Shown here: positions 37,582-45,414 of the stretch, piece by piece
Numbering within the stretch: position 1 is the first letter of the stretch
Layout of the letters: each line of letters opens with the position of its first letter
DNA from: Sphingomonas hankookensis
GTDB lineage: Bacteria; Pseudomonadota; Alphaproteobacteria; Sphingomonadales; Sphingomonadaceae
Assembly: GCF_022664465.1 (NCBI RefSeq)
Contig: NZ_JAKREV010000005.1
Location: 62,001 to 126,000, forward strand
DNA: 64,000 nucleotides
Direction of reading: 5' to 3'
The notes under the pieces: generated by a model
The model's database searches: none
Told to the model about the DNA's origin: nothing
The model's input: the letters and a program-made list of their open reading frames with translations, nothing else
Position numbers and translations under genes: made by a program

Positions 37582-38643
37582 ATGCGCCGTTTCCTGTCCC
37601 TCGCCCTGCCGCTGACGCTCCTCGCCTGCAACGGCGCGTCGGAGCCACCCGCACCGCAGCCCAGCGCATCGCCGACGCCTGTCACGCCGGCGACCGACAC
37701 AGCGACCCCGCCCCGCCCGCTGCCGCTCACCCAATTCGGCGACTGGGCGGTCGGTTGCGACAATGGCGGCACCTGTCAGGCAGGATCGCTGATGCCGGAG
37801 GAGGGCGACGCCCCTGCGCTCACCCTGTCGATCGAACGCGGTCCCGGCCCCGACGCCCCGGTCTCGATCCGGCTGCGCAGCCAGGCGACGATCGCGTTGC
37901 CGCTGACCGCGCAGGTCGATGGCGAAGCGGTCGCGCGCGGCGGCACGCAGCAGGACGAGGCTATCGTGCTGACCGGCGCACCGGCACTGGCGCTCGCCGC
38001 GAAGCTGGCGGCGGGCAGAACCCTCACCCTGATCGATGCCAAGGGCGAGACTGTCACGACCCTGCCGCTTACTGGCGCATCGGCGGCGCTGCGCTGGATC
38101 GACGACCGGCAGGGACGCGTCGGTACCACCGGCGCGATCGTCGCTCGTGGTACCAAGCCGGACACCCGCCCCGCCCCGCCGCTGCCGATCGTCCGCGTCG
38201 CGACGATCCGGGGCGAGGCGGCGTTGCTCGACCCGCTGCTCGTCACCCGCATGCGTGAGATGGCCGAGTGCGACGACGACGACCTGCCCGACGTCACGAC
38301 CAAGACGCTCGACGGCCCGCGCACGCTGGCGATCGTGCCCTGCGCGGAAGGGGCGTATAACGTCCTGTCCGCGCTGTTCGTGATCGAGCGCGGCGCGGCG
38401 GTGCCGGTCTCGTTCGATACGCCGGTCGCGGGGGATTCGGACGGTGATCTGGCCTATAACGCGACGTTCGAGGACGGCATCCTCGACACCTTCGCCAAGG
38501 GGCGCGGGCTCGGCGATTGCGGCGTGGTCCAGCGCTATGCGTGGGACGGCACGCGCTTCCGCCTGATCGAGCAGCGCGTAATGGACGAATGTCGCGGCAA
38601 TCCGGACTTCATCCGGACGTGGACCGCGCAAGTGATCCGCTAA
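37582..38643 (+). CDS. DUF1176 domain lipoprotein
   Basis: 353-residue envelope lipoprotein. Signal MRRFLSLALPLTLLAC with lipobox Cys16, a Pro/Thr-rich linker to about residue 46, then DUF1176 (FGDWAVGCDNGGTCQAGSL; TGASAALRWIDDRQGRVGT; PCAEGAYNVLSALFVIE). Conserved Cys pairs probably form disulfides in the periplasm. Unknown role. Confidence 0.9.
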   Translation: MRRFLSLALPLTLLACNGASEPPAPQPSASPTPVTPATDTATPPRPLPLTQFGDWAVGCDNGGTCQAGSLMPEEGDAPALTLSIERGPGPDAPVSIRLRSQATIALPLTAQVDGEAVARGGTQQDEAIVLTGAPALALAAKLAAGRTLTLIDAKGETVTTLPLTGASAALRWIDDRQGRVGTTGAIVARGTKPDTRPAPPLPIVRVATIRGEAALLDPLLVTRMREMAECDDDDLPDVTTKTLDGPRTLAIVPCAEGAYNVLSALFVIERGAAVPVSFDTPVAGDSDGDLAYNATFEDGILDTFAKGRGLGDCGVVQRYAWDGTRFRLIEQRVMDECRGNPDFIRTWTAQVIR

Positions 38644-38662
38644 ACCTGTAGTAACTGGGTAA

Positions 38663-38690
38663 CGTCACCCCGGACTTGGTCCGGGGATCA
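38663..38690. repeat. Family A partial palindrome
   Basis: CGTCACCCCGGACTTGGTCC then GGGGATC, in the 44-bp space between the convergent DUF1176 and EEP genes. Confidence 0.7.
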
Positions 38691-39512
38691 ATGCCGCAGG
38701 GTCGCCACGACCGGATAATGGTCCGAGGGAAACACATTCCCCTTGCGCCTATCGATCGTCGTCACCGACAGTGGCGTAAAGCCCCGCGTGAAAATCCAGT
38801 CGATCCGCCGGTCAGGCTTGCCGGTAAAGCCATGGAAGGTCGCTTCCGGCCCGCTACGTTGGCGCGTTGCGGTCCACGCATCGGTCAGCTCCTGCGCCAA
38901 CCGCCGATGGGTCGCGCTGTCGGGCACGGTGTTGAAATCGCCGGTCACCACGACCGGCAAATCGCTGGCGATCCCCGGTATCCGCGACGCCAGCAGCGCC
39001 ACGCCCTTCTCGCGCGCCGCCTCGTCCTCGGCGCGATAGGGCAGGTGCGTGTTGAACATCGCGAACCGCTTGCCGTCCCGCTCCCGAAAGATCGCCCACG
39101 TCACCATCCGTGGATAGGGATGCCCCCAGCTGATGCTGCCCGGCACTTCCGGCGTGTCCGACAGCCAGAAATTACCCCAGCGTTCGACCGTCAACCGGTC
39201 GGCGCGGTAGAAGATGCCCATATGCTCGTCATCGGCCTTGCCGGTGCCGCTGCGTCCGACCCCGATCCAGCGATAGCGTGGCAGGCGGGCGACCAGATCG
39301 TCGCCCTGTCGCTTGAACAATTCCTGCGTCCCGATGACGTCGGGATTGGCGCGTCCGACCGTCCCGGCAGTCAGGTCGCGGCGTAACTCCCACCGGTTCG
39401 CGCCGTCGCCGTCGGCGGGCAGGCGGATGTTGAGGCTCATCACGGTCAGGTCGCGCGCGGCGGCGGGCAGCGCAGCGGTCAACACGGCAATCGCAACGAA
39501 GAACCGGATCAC
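38688..39512 (-). CDS. Secreted endonuclease/exonuclease/phosphatase (EEP) family hydrolase
   Basis: 274-residue metal-dependent phosphodiesterase or phosphatase. Signal peptide FFVAIAVLTAALPAAA, then the EEP pattern: VMSLNIRLPADGDG, IGTQELFKRQGD, FNTHLPYRAEDEAAR, VVVTGDFNTVPDSATH and the last catalytic His in FPSDHYPVVA. The GTG start overlaps the egtD stop (GTGA). Being last in the ergothioneine operon suggests co-expression rather than a shared pathway. Substrate unknown. Confidence 0.88.
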   Translation of the reverse strand: MIRFFVAIAVLTAALPAAARDLTVMSLNIRLPADGDGANRWELRRDLTAGTVGRANPDVIGTQELFKRQGDDLVARLPRYRWIGVGRSGTGKADDEHMGIFYRADRLTVERWGNFWLSDTPEVPGSISWGHPYPRMVTWAIFRERDGKRFAMFNTHLPYRAEDEAAREKGVALLASRIPGIASDLPVVVTGDFNTVPDSATHRRLAQELTDAWTATRQRSGPEATFHGFTGKPDRRIDWIFTRGFTPLSVTTIDRRKGNVFPSDHYPVVATLRH

Positions 39513-40480
39513 GGGGCGATCGGCACCGGCCGCGCTTCGGCGAGGATCACGCAGAACGTGCCGTCGCCGCACCATTGCTGTACCGGGGTCCATCCGCCAC
39601 AGCGCAACAGCAGCCGCGCGTCGCGGTCACCATATTTATGGCTGTTCTCGGTGTGGATCGTCTCGCCTTCACGCATCGCGAACGACCGGCCGTCCACCGT
39701 GAACTCCACGTCGCGCGTCGCGCGCAGGTGCATCTCGATCCGCGCGGCATCGTCGTTCCAGCGCGCCTCGTGCGCAAAGGCGTCCGCCGGCACCGTGCCC
39801 GACAGCTCGCGGTTGATCCGGTCGAGCAGGTTCAGGTTGAACGCCGCTGTCACCCCGGCCGCATCGTCATAGGCGGCGACCAGCGTCGCCTCGTCCTTGA
39901 CCCGGTCGATCCCGATCAGCAGCATCGCGCCCTCGCCCAGCCAGTCGCGCATCGCGCGCAGCAGCGTGCCGGCGGCCAGCGGCTCCATGTTGCCGATCGT
40001 CGATCCGGGGAAAAAACCCAGCTTGGGCATGTCCGCGACCTGCGGCGGCAGCGGCACGGGGTGCATGAAATCGGCCTCGACCGGCAGCACCGGCAGGCCG
40101 GGGAACTGGCTGCTGAGCGTCGCCGCCGACGCCCGCAGGAACTCCCCCGAAATGTCGATCGGGACATAGGCGGCGGGTTCGATGCAGTTGAGCACGATCG
40201 GCGTCTTGACCGACGATCCCGACCCGAACTCGACCACTGCCACCCCGTCACCGACTGCACCGACCAGCTCGGGGCAGATCGTCCTGAGGATCGCGGTTTC
40301 GGCACGGGTCGGGTAATATTCGGGCAGGCGGGTGATATCCTCGAACAGCTCCGACCCCTTGCGGTCGTAGAACCAGCGCGCGGGGATCGCCTTTTGCGAC
40401 AGCGACAGCCCGGCCAGCACATCGGCGCGGAACGCGGGATCGGTGCGGGTCGCCATCGGCACGTCGTCGCTCCTGAGCAT
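39509..40480 (-). CDS. egtD: L-histidine N-alpha-methyltransferase
   Basis: 323-residue SAM enzyme that trimethylates histidine to hercynine, the first step of ergothioneine synthesis. Marks: AIPARWFYDRKGSELFEDI, ETAILRTICPELVGAV, the SAM loop VVEFGSGSSVKTP, LGFFPGSTIGNMEP, LLIGIDRVKD and TENSHKY. Its ATG overlaps the egtB stop (TGATG). Confidence 0.96.
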   Translation of the reverse strand: MLRSDDVPMATRTDPAFRADVLAGLSLSQKAIPARWFYDRKGSELFEDITRLPEYYPTRAETAILRTICPELVGAVGDGVAVVEFGSGSSVKTPIVLNCIEPAAYVPIDISGEFLRASAATLSSQFPGLPVLPVEADFMHPVPLPPQVADMPKLGFFPGSTIGNMEPLAAGTLLRAMRDWLGEGAMLLIGIDRVKDEATLVAAYDDAAGVTAAFNLNLLDRINRELSGTVPADAFAHEARWNDDAARIEMHLRATRDVEFTVDGRSFAMREGETIHTENSHKYGDRDARLLLRCGGWTPVQQWCGDGTFCVILAEARPVPIAP

Positions 40481-41739
40481 CACAGATCCTTTGCAAGCCG
40501 GACGCCGGTGAACTGCCAGCGTTGATGGGGGTAGAAGAAGTTGCGGTAGCAGGCGCGCGAATGCCCGCGCGGCGTGGCGCAGGACGATCCGCGCAAGACG
40601 AACTGCCCGCTCATGAACTTGCCGTTATATTCGCCGACCGCGCCCTCGACGGTCCGGAAGCGCGGGTACGGCCGGTACGCGCTGCCGGTCCATTGCCACA
40701 CATCACCGAAGAACGCCGGGCCACCCGCCGACGGGCGCGGTTCGACCGCATGGGCGTGGTCCAACTGGTTGCCGCCCGCCGGGTCATGGGCGGCGGCGGC
40801 GGCCTCCCATTCGAACTCGGTCGGCAGGCGAGCGCCGGCCCAGCTGGCATAGGCATCGGCCTCGAAGAAGCTGACATGCGTCACCGGCGCGGCGGGATCG
40901 ATCGCGCGCCGCCCGTCCAGCCCGAAGCGGGTCCAGACGTCATCGCGGCGTTCCCAATAGAGCGGCGCATCGATCCCGTTCGCCTGCACCCATGCCCAGC
41001 CATCGGCGAGCCACAGCCGCGCATCGGCATAGCCGCCGTCTGCGATGAACGCTGCCCATTCGCCGTTGGTGACGGTGCGGTCGGCAATCGCATGGGGGTG
41101 GAGCAGCTGGTCGTGGCGCGGCCCCTCGCAATCGAACGCGAAGCCCGTTCCGCCATGGCCGACCTGCGCGATGCCGCCCGAATGCTCGATCCAGCCGATC
41201 GGCGACGGTACCGCGACCGGACGTTTCGGCTCGGGCGCGAACATCGCGGGTTCGAGCGGGTTCTCGCTGAAATGGTGGAGGATGTCGGTCAGCAGCAATT
41301 CCTGATGCTGCTCCTCATGGTTGCAGCCCAACGCCACCAGCTCCAGCGCCGCATCGCTAAGCTCGGGAAACGCCGCGACCAGCGCCGCATCGACCGCGGC
41401 ACGATAGGCACGCACTTCGTCGAGGCTGGGGCGGGTGATCATCCCCCGTCGCGCACGGGCGTGGCGGCGCCCTTCGGCCTCGTAATAGCTGTTGAACAGG
41501 AACGGAAAGCGTTCGTCGTGGAGCGTATAGCCCGGCACATGATCGCGCAGGACGAAGGTTTCGAAGAACCACGTCGTATGCGCCATGTGCCATTTGACCG
41601 GCGATGCATCGTCCATCGACTGCACGGTGGCATCGGCGTCGGACAGCGGCGCGGCAAGATCGTCGGTCAGTGATCGGACGGCACGGTAGCGATGGACGAG
41701 CGCAGGATCGGACCGATCGGCCGGTGTCGCTCGCATCAT
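40480..41739 (-). CDS. egtB: Ergothioneine biosynthesis sulfoxide synthase
   Basis: 419-residue non-haem iron enzyme that joins hercynine to a thiol (cysteine or gamma-glutamylcysteine) with O2. N-terminal DinB-like half with iron ligands in [16 protein letters not shown] and [21 protein letters not shown]-terminal FGE-sulfatase half ([47 protein letters not shown]). No egtC or egtE is seen in the window, so the C-S lyase step is elsewhere or the route differs. AGGAG precedes the start. Confidence 0.96.
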   Translation of the reverse strand: MMRATPADRSDPALVHRYRAVRSLTDDLAAPLSDADATVQSMDDASPVKWHMAHTTWFFETFVLRDHVPGYTLHDERFPFLFNSYYEAEGRRHARARRGMITRPSLDEVRAYRAAVDAALVAAFPELSDAALELVALGCNHEEQHQELLLTDILHHFSENPLEPAMFAPEPKRPVAVPSPIGWIEHSGGIAQVGHGGTGFAFDCEGPRHDQLLHPHAIADRTVTNGEWAAFIADGGYADARLWLADGWAWVQANGIDAPLYWERRDDVWTRFGLDGRRAIDPAAPVTHVSFFEADAYASWAGARLPTEFEWEAAAAAHDPAGGNQLDHAHAVEPRPSAGGPAFFGDVWQWTGSAYRPYPRFRTVEGAVGEYNGKFMSGQFVLRGSSCATPRGHSRACYRNFFYPHQRWQFTGVRLAKDL

Positions 41740-41747
41740 GATCGCTC

Positions 41748-42314
41748 CTAGGGTTTCGGACGCTCCCCGCCCGGTACCCATAGAACGTCTCCGCCGGCGC
41801 TTTGGTTCACAAGTCGCGCAAAAACGAACAGAAAATCCGACAGCCGGTTGAGATAGGCCAGCAGATGCGAATTTAACGCCGCGTCATGGGACGCCGCCAC
41901 CGCCGACCGCTCCGCCCGGCGCACGATCGCCCGCGCCAGATGCAACGCGGCAGCCGCCGTCGATCCACCGGGCAGGATGAAGCTGGTCAGCGGCGACAAG
42001 CCTGCATTGGCCCGGTCGATCGCCGTCTCCAGCGCGGTCACCTGTCCGGGCACGATCCGGAGCGCGCCCTCGATCGCCGGCGGCGTCGCCAGATCGGCGC
42101 CCAGGTCGAACAGGTCGTTCTGGATCGTCAGCAGCGTCGCGGTGTCCGGATGACCGCCCAGCGCGGCGATCGCCACGCCCAGCGCCGAATTGGCCTCGTC
42201 GACGTCGCCGATCGCCTGCATCACCGCGGCGTCCTTCGCCACGCGCGATCCGTCGACCAGCCCGGTCGTCCCGCCATCGCCGGTCCGGGTGTAGATTTTC
42301 GTCAGCTTTACCAC
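41748..42314 (-). CDS. PduO-type cob(I)alamin adenosyltransferase
   Basis: 188-residue enzyme making adenosylcobalamin from cob(I)alamin and ATP. Motifs: [16 protein letters not shown] (ATP binding), [25 protein letters not shown] and [14 protein letters not shown]. Fourth step in the six-gene operon is egtB, 8 bp downstream; the HIG1 gene ends 4 bp upstream. No B12-dependent enzyme or cobalamin riboswitch is visible in the window. Confidence 0.94.
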   Translation of the reverse strand: MVKLTKIYTRTGDGGTTGLVDGSRVAKDAAVMQAIGDVDEANSALGVAIAALGGHPDTATLLTIQNDLFDLGADLATPPAIEGALRIVPGQVTALETAIDRANAGLSPLTSFILPGGSTAAAALHLARAIVRRAERSAVAASHDAALNSHLLAYLNRLSDFLFVFARLVNQSAGGDVLWVPGGERPKP

Positions 42315-42318
42315 GGGG

Positions 42319-42546
42319 TCAGGTGCGGCCGGCCATGAACAGCAGCACGACGACGATCAGGATTGCGATCGCCTGAAACAACACGCGCGCCTGCATCATC
42401 TTGTTCGATTTGATCGCATGTTCGCTCGGCCCTTCGCCGCGCACTTCGGCGGACCCCTGTGCCAGGAACGACACGATGCCGCGGATCAGCGCGACGACGA
42501 CTGCGATCATCGCCGCGATCAGCAACAGGACGAGGAAAGTGTTCAT
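42319..42546 (-). CDS. HIG1-domain twin-helix membrane protein
   Basis: 75 residues: helix 1 FLVLLLIAAMIAVVVALIRG, conserved SNKMMQARVLFQAIAI linker, helix 2 ending VVLLFMAG. In mitochondria and alphaproteobacteria, HIG1 proteins associate with cytochrome oxidase or respiratory supercomplexes. It lies between gluQRS (9 bp) and the adenosyltransferase gene (4 bp). Confidence 0.9.
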   Translation of the reverse strand: MNTFLVLLLIAAMIAVVVALIRGIVSFLAQGSAEVRGEGPSEHAIKSNKMMQARVLFQAIAILIVVVLLFMAGRT

Positions 42547-42555
42547 GCGGTCAAG

Positions 42556-43455
42556 CTAGGCATTCGCCATCGTAAAGCCAATGGGTAGCGTGCCGGCACG
42601 CACCGCGTCGGCAAAGCCACACCCGTCGACACCTCTCGCGCGCAACGCCGCCAGCGTCGGCGCGCCGTTACGCTTGGCCAGCCGCTGCCCATCCGGCCCC
42701 AGCAGCAGCGCATGATGCCGCCACACCGGTACTGGTAGCGCGAGCAGCGCCTGCAACAGCCGGTGGACATGCGTCGCCGCGAACAGGTCGAGCCCGCGCA
42801 CGACATGGGTCACGCCCTGCGCCGCATCGTCGACGGTCACCGCCAGATGATAGCTGGTCCCGGCATCCTTGCGTGCCAGCACCACGTCGCCCTGCGCCAG
42901 CGGATCGGCGACGACCCGCCCGGCGATCTCGTCATACCAGTCAAGCGGCCCGGCCCGCGCCACCGCCCGCGCCATGTCGATCCGCCACGCATGCGGCTCC
43001 CCCATCCGCGCCGCAGCGACATCGGCCGGGACATGCCGACATGTCCCCGGGTAAACGACGCCATCGACCCCATGCGGCGCCGACGCGCTGGCCGCCACTT
43101 CGCGCGCGATATCGGCGCGGGTGCAGAAGCACGGATAGATCAGCTCCCGCCCGCGCAACCGGTCGAGCGCGGCGGCGTAGCGCGCCATCCGCGCCGACTG
43201 GAACACGACCTCGCCGTCCCAGGCGAGGCCGAGCCAGCGCAGATCGGCGAGGATGCCCGCAACATGTTCCGGCCGGCTGCGCCCCGCATCAATGTCCTCG
43301 ATCCGCAGCAGAAACCGCCCGCCGACCCGCCGCGCGCGGTCGTGCGATTCGATCGCCGCCAGCGCGTGGCCGGCATGCAGCCCGCCCGTCGGGCTCGGTG
43401 CGAAACGGGTGACGACCGCGCCGGTTTGACTTTCGACATTGCCCCGTGCTGTCAT
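42556..43455 (-). CDS. gluQRS: Glutamyl-Q tRNA(Asp) synthetase
   Basis: 299-residue truncated glutamyl-tRNA synthetase paralogue that attaches Glu to queuosine-34 of tRNA(Asp). RFAPSPTGGLHAGHALAA carries the HIGH-like motif, RIEDIDAGRSRPEH the Glu-binding residues, FCTRAD and PGTC the zinc cysteines, and AKRNGA the KMSKS-like loop; there is no anticodon-binding domain. A longer start at 43479 is possible. First gene of the operon, divergent from the HNH gene. The queuosine-precursor transporter at 33571 is functionally related. Confidence 0.94.
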   Translation of the reverse strand: MTARGNVESQTGAVVTRFAPSPTGGLHAGHALAAIESHDRARRVGGRFLLRIEDIDAGRSRPEHVAGILADLRWLGLAWDGEVVFQSARMARYAAALDRLRGRELIYPCFCTRADIAREVAASASAPHGVDGVVYPGTCRHVPADVAAARMGEPHAWRIDMARAVARAGPLDWYDEIAGRVVADPLAQGDVVLARKDAGTSYHLAVTVDDAAQGVTHVVRGLDLFAATHVHRLLQALLALPVPVWRHHALLLGPDGQRLAKRNGAPTLAALRARGVDGCGFADAVRAGTLPIGFTMANA

Positions 43456-43511
43456 GTCCGCGTCATCGTTGCCGATCATATCGGCGGCGACGTTTACGCG
43501 AGGGGGACTTC

Positions 43512-44078
43512 ATGTACCATCCCGATCGCCTCCGCCATCCCGATGGCTGTCCCGCGCTGGTGCTCAACGCGGACTATACGCCGTTGAGCTATTACCCGCT
43601 CAGCGTCTGGCCATGGCAGACAGCGGTTAAGGCCGTGTTTCTCGACCGGGTCGACATCGTCGACCAATATGACCGCGAAGTGTGCAGCCCGACCGCACGC
43701 ATCAAACTGCCGTCGGTGATCGCGCTCAAGCAATATGTGCGGCCGTCGGAATTCCCGGCGTTCACCCGTTTCAACTTGTTCCTGCGCGACCGGTTCAGCT
43801 GCCAATATTGCGGCGCGACGCACGATTTGACCTTCGATCACGTCATCCCCCGCGCACAGGGCGGCCGTACGACGTGGGAGAATGTCGCCACCGCCTGCGC
43901 CCCGTGCAACCTGCGCAAGGGTGGCCGGACGCCCAAACAGGCGGCGATGCCGCTTCACGTTCAGCCGATCCGCCCGACCAGCTGGCAGCTGCAGGAACAG
44001 GGGCGCCGCTTCCCGCCCCACCATTTGCACGAAACGTGGCACGACTGGCTGTACTGGGACGTCGAGCTGGAGGCCTGA
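43512..44078 (+). CDS. HNH endonuclease
   Basis: 188-residue protein of the widespread sphingomonad/alphaproteobacterial HNH family. The nuclease core is about 95-142: FSCQYCGATHDLTFDHVIPR, GGRTTWENVATACAPCN, with two CxxC zinc pairs. The N-terminal VLNADYTPLSYYPLSVWPWQ is a conserved family-specific segment. A GGGGGA SD precedes the ATG. Its stop overlaps the next ATG (TGATG). Whether it is a housekeeping nuclease or a defence enzyme is unknown. Confidence 0.93.
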   Translation: MYHPDRLRHPDGCPALVLNADYTPLSYYPLSVWPWQTAVKAVFLDRVDIVDQYDREVCSPTARIKLPSVIALKQYVRPSEFPAFTRFNLFLRDRFSCQYCGATHDLTFDHVIPRAQGGRTTWENVATACAPCNLRKGGRTPKQAAMPLHVQPIRPTSWQLQEQGRRFPPHHLHETWHDWLYWDVELEA

Positions 44079-44512
44079 TGCCGTTCGTCAGCATCACCCG
44101 GCTACGCATCCGCGCGGTACGCTTCCTGCCCGCGTTCCTGATCGATACGTTGTCGAGCGCGCGGCAGGTCAAGCGGGCCGACGGCTATCTCGGCGGACGG
44201 ATGCTGGCCGATCGGCGGCGGACCTATTGGACGATGACGCTGTGGGACGATGCCGCGACGATGCGCGCATACATGACCACCGGGCCGCACCGCCGGGCGA
44301 TGCCAAAGCTGCTGCGGTGGTGCGATCAGGCGAGCATCGCCCACTGGACACAGGACGACACCACCCTGCCTACATGGGAAGAGGCCGACCGTCGAATGCG
44401 CGACGAAGGCCGGGTGTCGAAGGTGCATCATCCGGCCGTAGGGCATGATCCGATGACGTTCGATCCGCCGCGGACGACCAGCGGGGTCATGTTGACGGCG
44501 GTGGGGCGGTAG
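44078..44512 (+). CDS. DUF3291/spheroidene monooxygenase-like protein
   Basis: 144-residue dimeric alpha/beta-barrel-type protein. FVSITRLRIRAVRFLPAFL, then SARQVKRADGYLGGRMLADR and YWTMTLWDDAATMRAYM match the DUF3291/CrtA-like group related to antibiotic-biosynthesis monooxygenases. Coupled to the HNH gene by TGATG. A haem or small aromatic ligand is possible, but function is unknown. Confidence 0.75.
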   Translation: MPFVSITRLRIRAVRFLPAFLIDTLSSARQVKRADGYLGGRMLADRRRTYWTMTLWDDAATMRAYMTTGPHRRAMPKLLRWCDQASIAHWTQDDTTLPTWEEADRRMRDEGRVSKVHHPAVGHDPMTFDPPRTTSGVMLTAVGR

Positions 44513-44578
44513 GGGCGGATCGACCTTCGAACGTCACCCACGCGATCGTTGTCGTCTGGAGCAAAACGCCTGCCTTCC

Positions 44579-44663
44579 CGTCACCCCGGACTTGATCCGG
44601 GGTCCCGCTTCCTACTGCGGTCGGAAGGAAGAAGCGGGACCACGGATCAAGTCCGGGATGACG
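44579..44663. repeat. Family A inverted repeat
   Basis: 85 bp. Arms CGTCACCCCGGACTTGATCC and ATCAAGTCCGGGATGACG with inner CCCGCTTC / GAAGCGGG. First of three different repeat families placed side by side in the gene-free 44513-44913 interval. Confidence 0.9.
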
Positions 44664-44707
44664 ATGGGATCGACCCGAAGGTGCCATTCAGCCTCATCGA
44701 ACCAGAA

Positions 44708-44790
44708 CGTCATCCCAGCGAAGGCTGGGATCTCCCGGTTACAGCACGGGGCAAGAGCCGCTCGAGGCCCCAGCCTGCGCTGGGGCGACG
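44708..44790. repeat. Family B inverted repeat
   Basis: 83 bp. Arms CGTCATCCCAGCGAAGGCTG and CCCAGCCTGCGCTGGGGCG. Middle element of the composite island. Confidence 0.9.
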
Positions 44791-44806
44791 TATCCGCCCC
44801 CCCAGT

Positions 44807-44899
44807 CGTCCCCGCGCAGGCGGGGACCGATACACGCAACGGCGACGACTCGTTCGCAAACGTCAGCGGCAATGGATTCTCGCCTGCGCGGGAATGACG
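44807..44899. repeat. Family C inverted repeat
   Basis: 93 bp. Arms CGTCCCCGCGCAGGCGGGGA and TCGCCTGCGCGGGAATGACG. Third element of the composite island, 14 bp before the NTF2-like stop. Confidence 0.85.
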
Positions 44900-44913
44900 A
44901 CGCCAAGCGCTGC

Positions 44914-45276
44914 TCACCCGCCCTTCGACGTCAGCGGCGGCGTCTGCTGATGCTGCACGACCGTCCAAACCTCATGCTCGATCCAGCGATAGGTCGAAGT
45001 ACAATACGCAACGTACGCCTCGCCACCCTTGTGCGCCTCCGCCTTGTACGCGACGACGATCAGCCCTTCCTGCGGTCGCGCGACCTGGCGTTCGGTCAAC
45101 GACACCTGTTCCCAGCGCGGCGTGTCCTTGACCGCGTCGATCGCCTGACGGCCGGTGAACACGAACGGCGGGCTCGGCAGCACCATCAGGCATTCGTCGT
45201 CGACCGATTCCTCGTAATGGGCCGCGTCAGCGGTCCACAGGCTTTCCTCGAAGTTCCAGATGCGATCGTCGTCCAC
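44914..45276 (-). CDS. NTF2-like (DUF4440-type) protein
   Basis: 120-residue cone-fold protein (SnoaL/NTF2 superfamily): IWNFEESLWTADAAHYEES, CLMVLPSPPFVFTGRQAID, VVAYKAEAHKG and the terminal strand. A GTG start at 45276 is preferred because GGGAG lies 7 nt before it; the ATG 18 bp further up has no site. Probably a small-molecule binding or stress protein; function unknown. Confidence 0.8.
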   Translation of the reverse strand: MDDDRIWNFEESLWTADAAHYEESVDDECLMVLPSPPFVFTGRQAIDAVKDTPRWEQVSLTERQVARPQEGLIVVAYKAEAHKGGEAYVAYCTSTYRWIEHEVWTVVQHQQTPPLTSKGG

Positions 45277-45414
45277 GGCGATTCTCCCAAACATTACCGG
45301 CCCCTAGCGTTCGGTGCGCCCGTGTGGTTCCGGACACCGTCCGCCCCGCACCCTCACCCCGCCGCAACCGCGCTTGCCGAGGCTGTATCAGACCGATAAT
45401 ACACGGTCAGTACC

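Noticed and set aside
41740..43511. Cobalamin riboswitch for the adenosyltransferase gene
   Set aside because: The gene is internal to an operon with gaps under 10 bp, and no B12-box-like sequence is visible before gluQRS.
43512..44512. Restriction-modification system
   Set aside because: There is no methyltransferase or specificity subunit; the HNH protein belongs to a widespread stand-alone family.
44513..44913. CRISPR-like repeat array
   Set aside because: The units are three different palindromic families without regular spacers, and no cas genes are near.
45300..45325. EcfG-like promoter for the NTF2-like gene (minus strand GGAAC then CGCT)
   Set aside because: The -10 element is poor and there is no supporting function.
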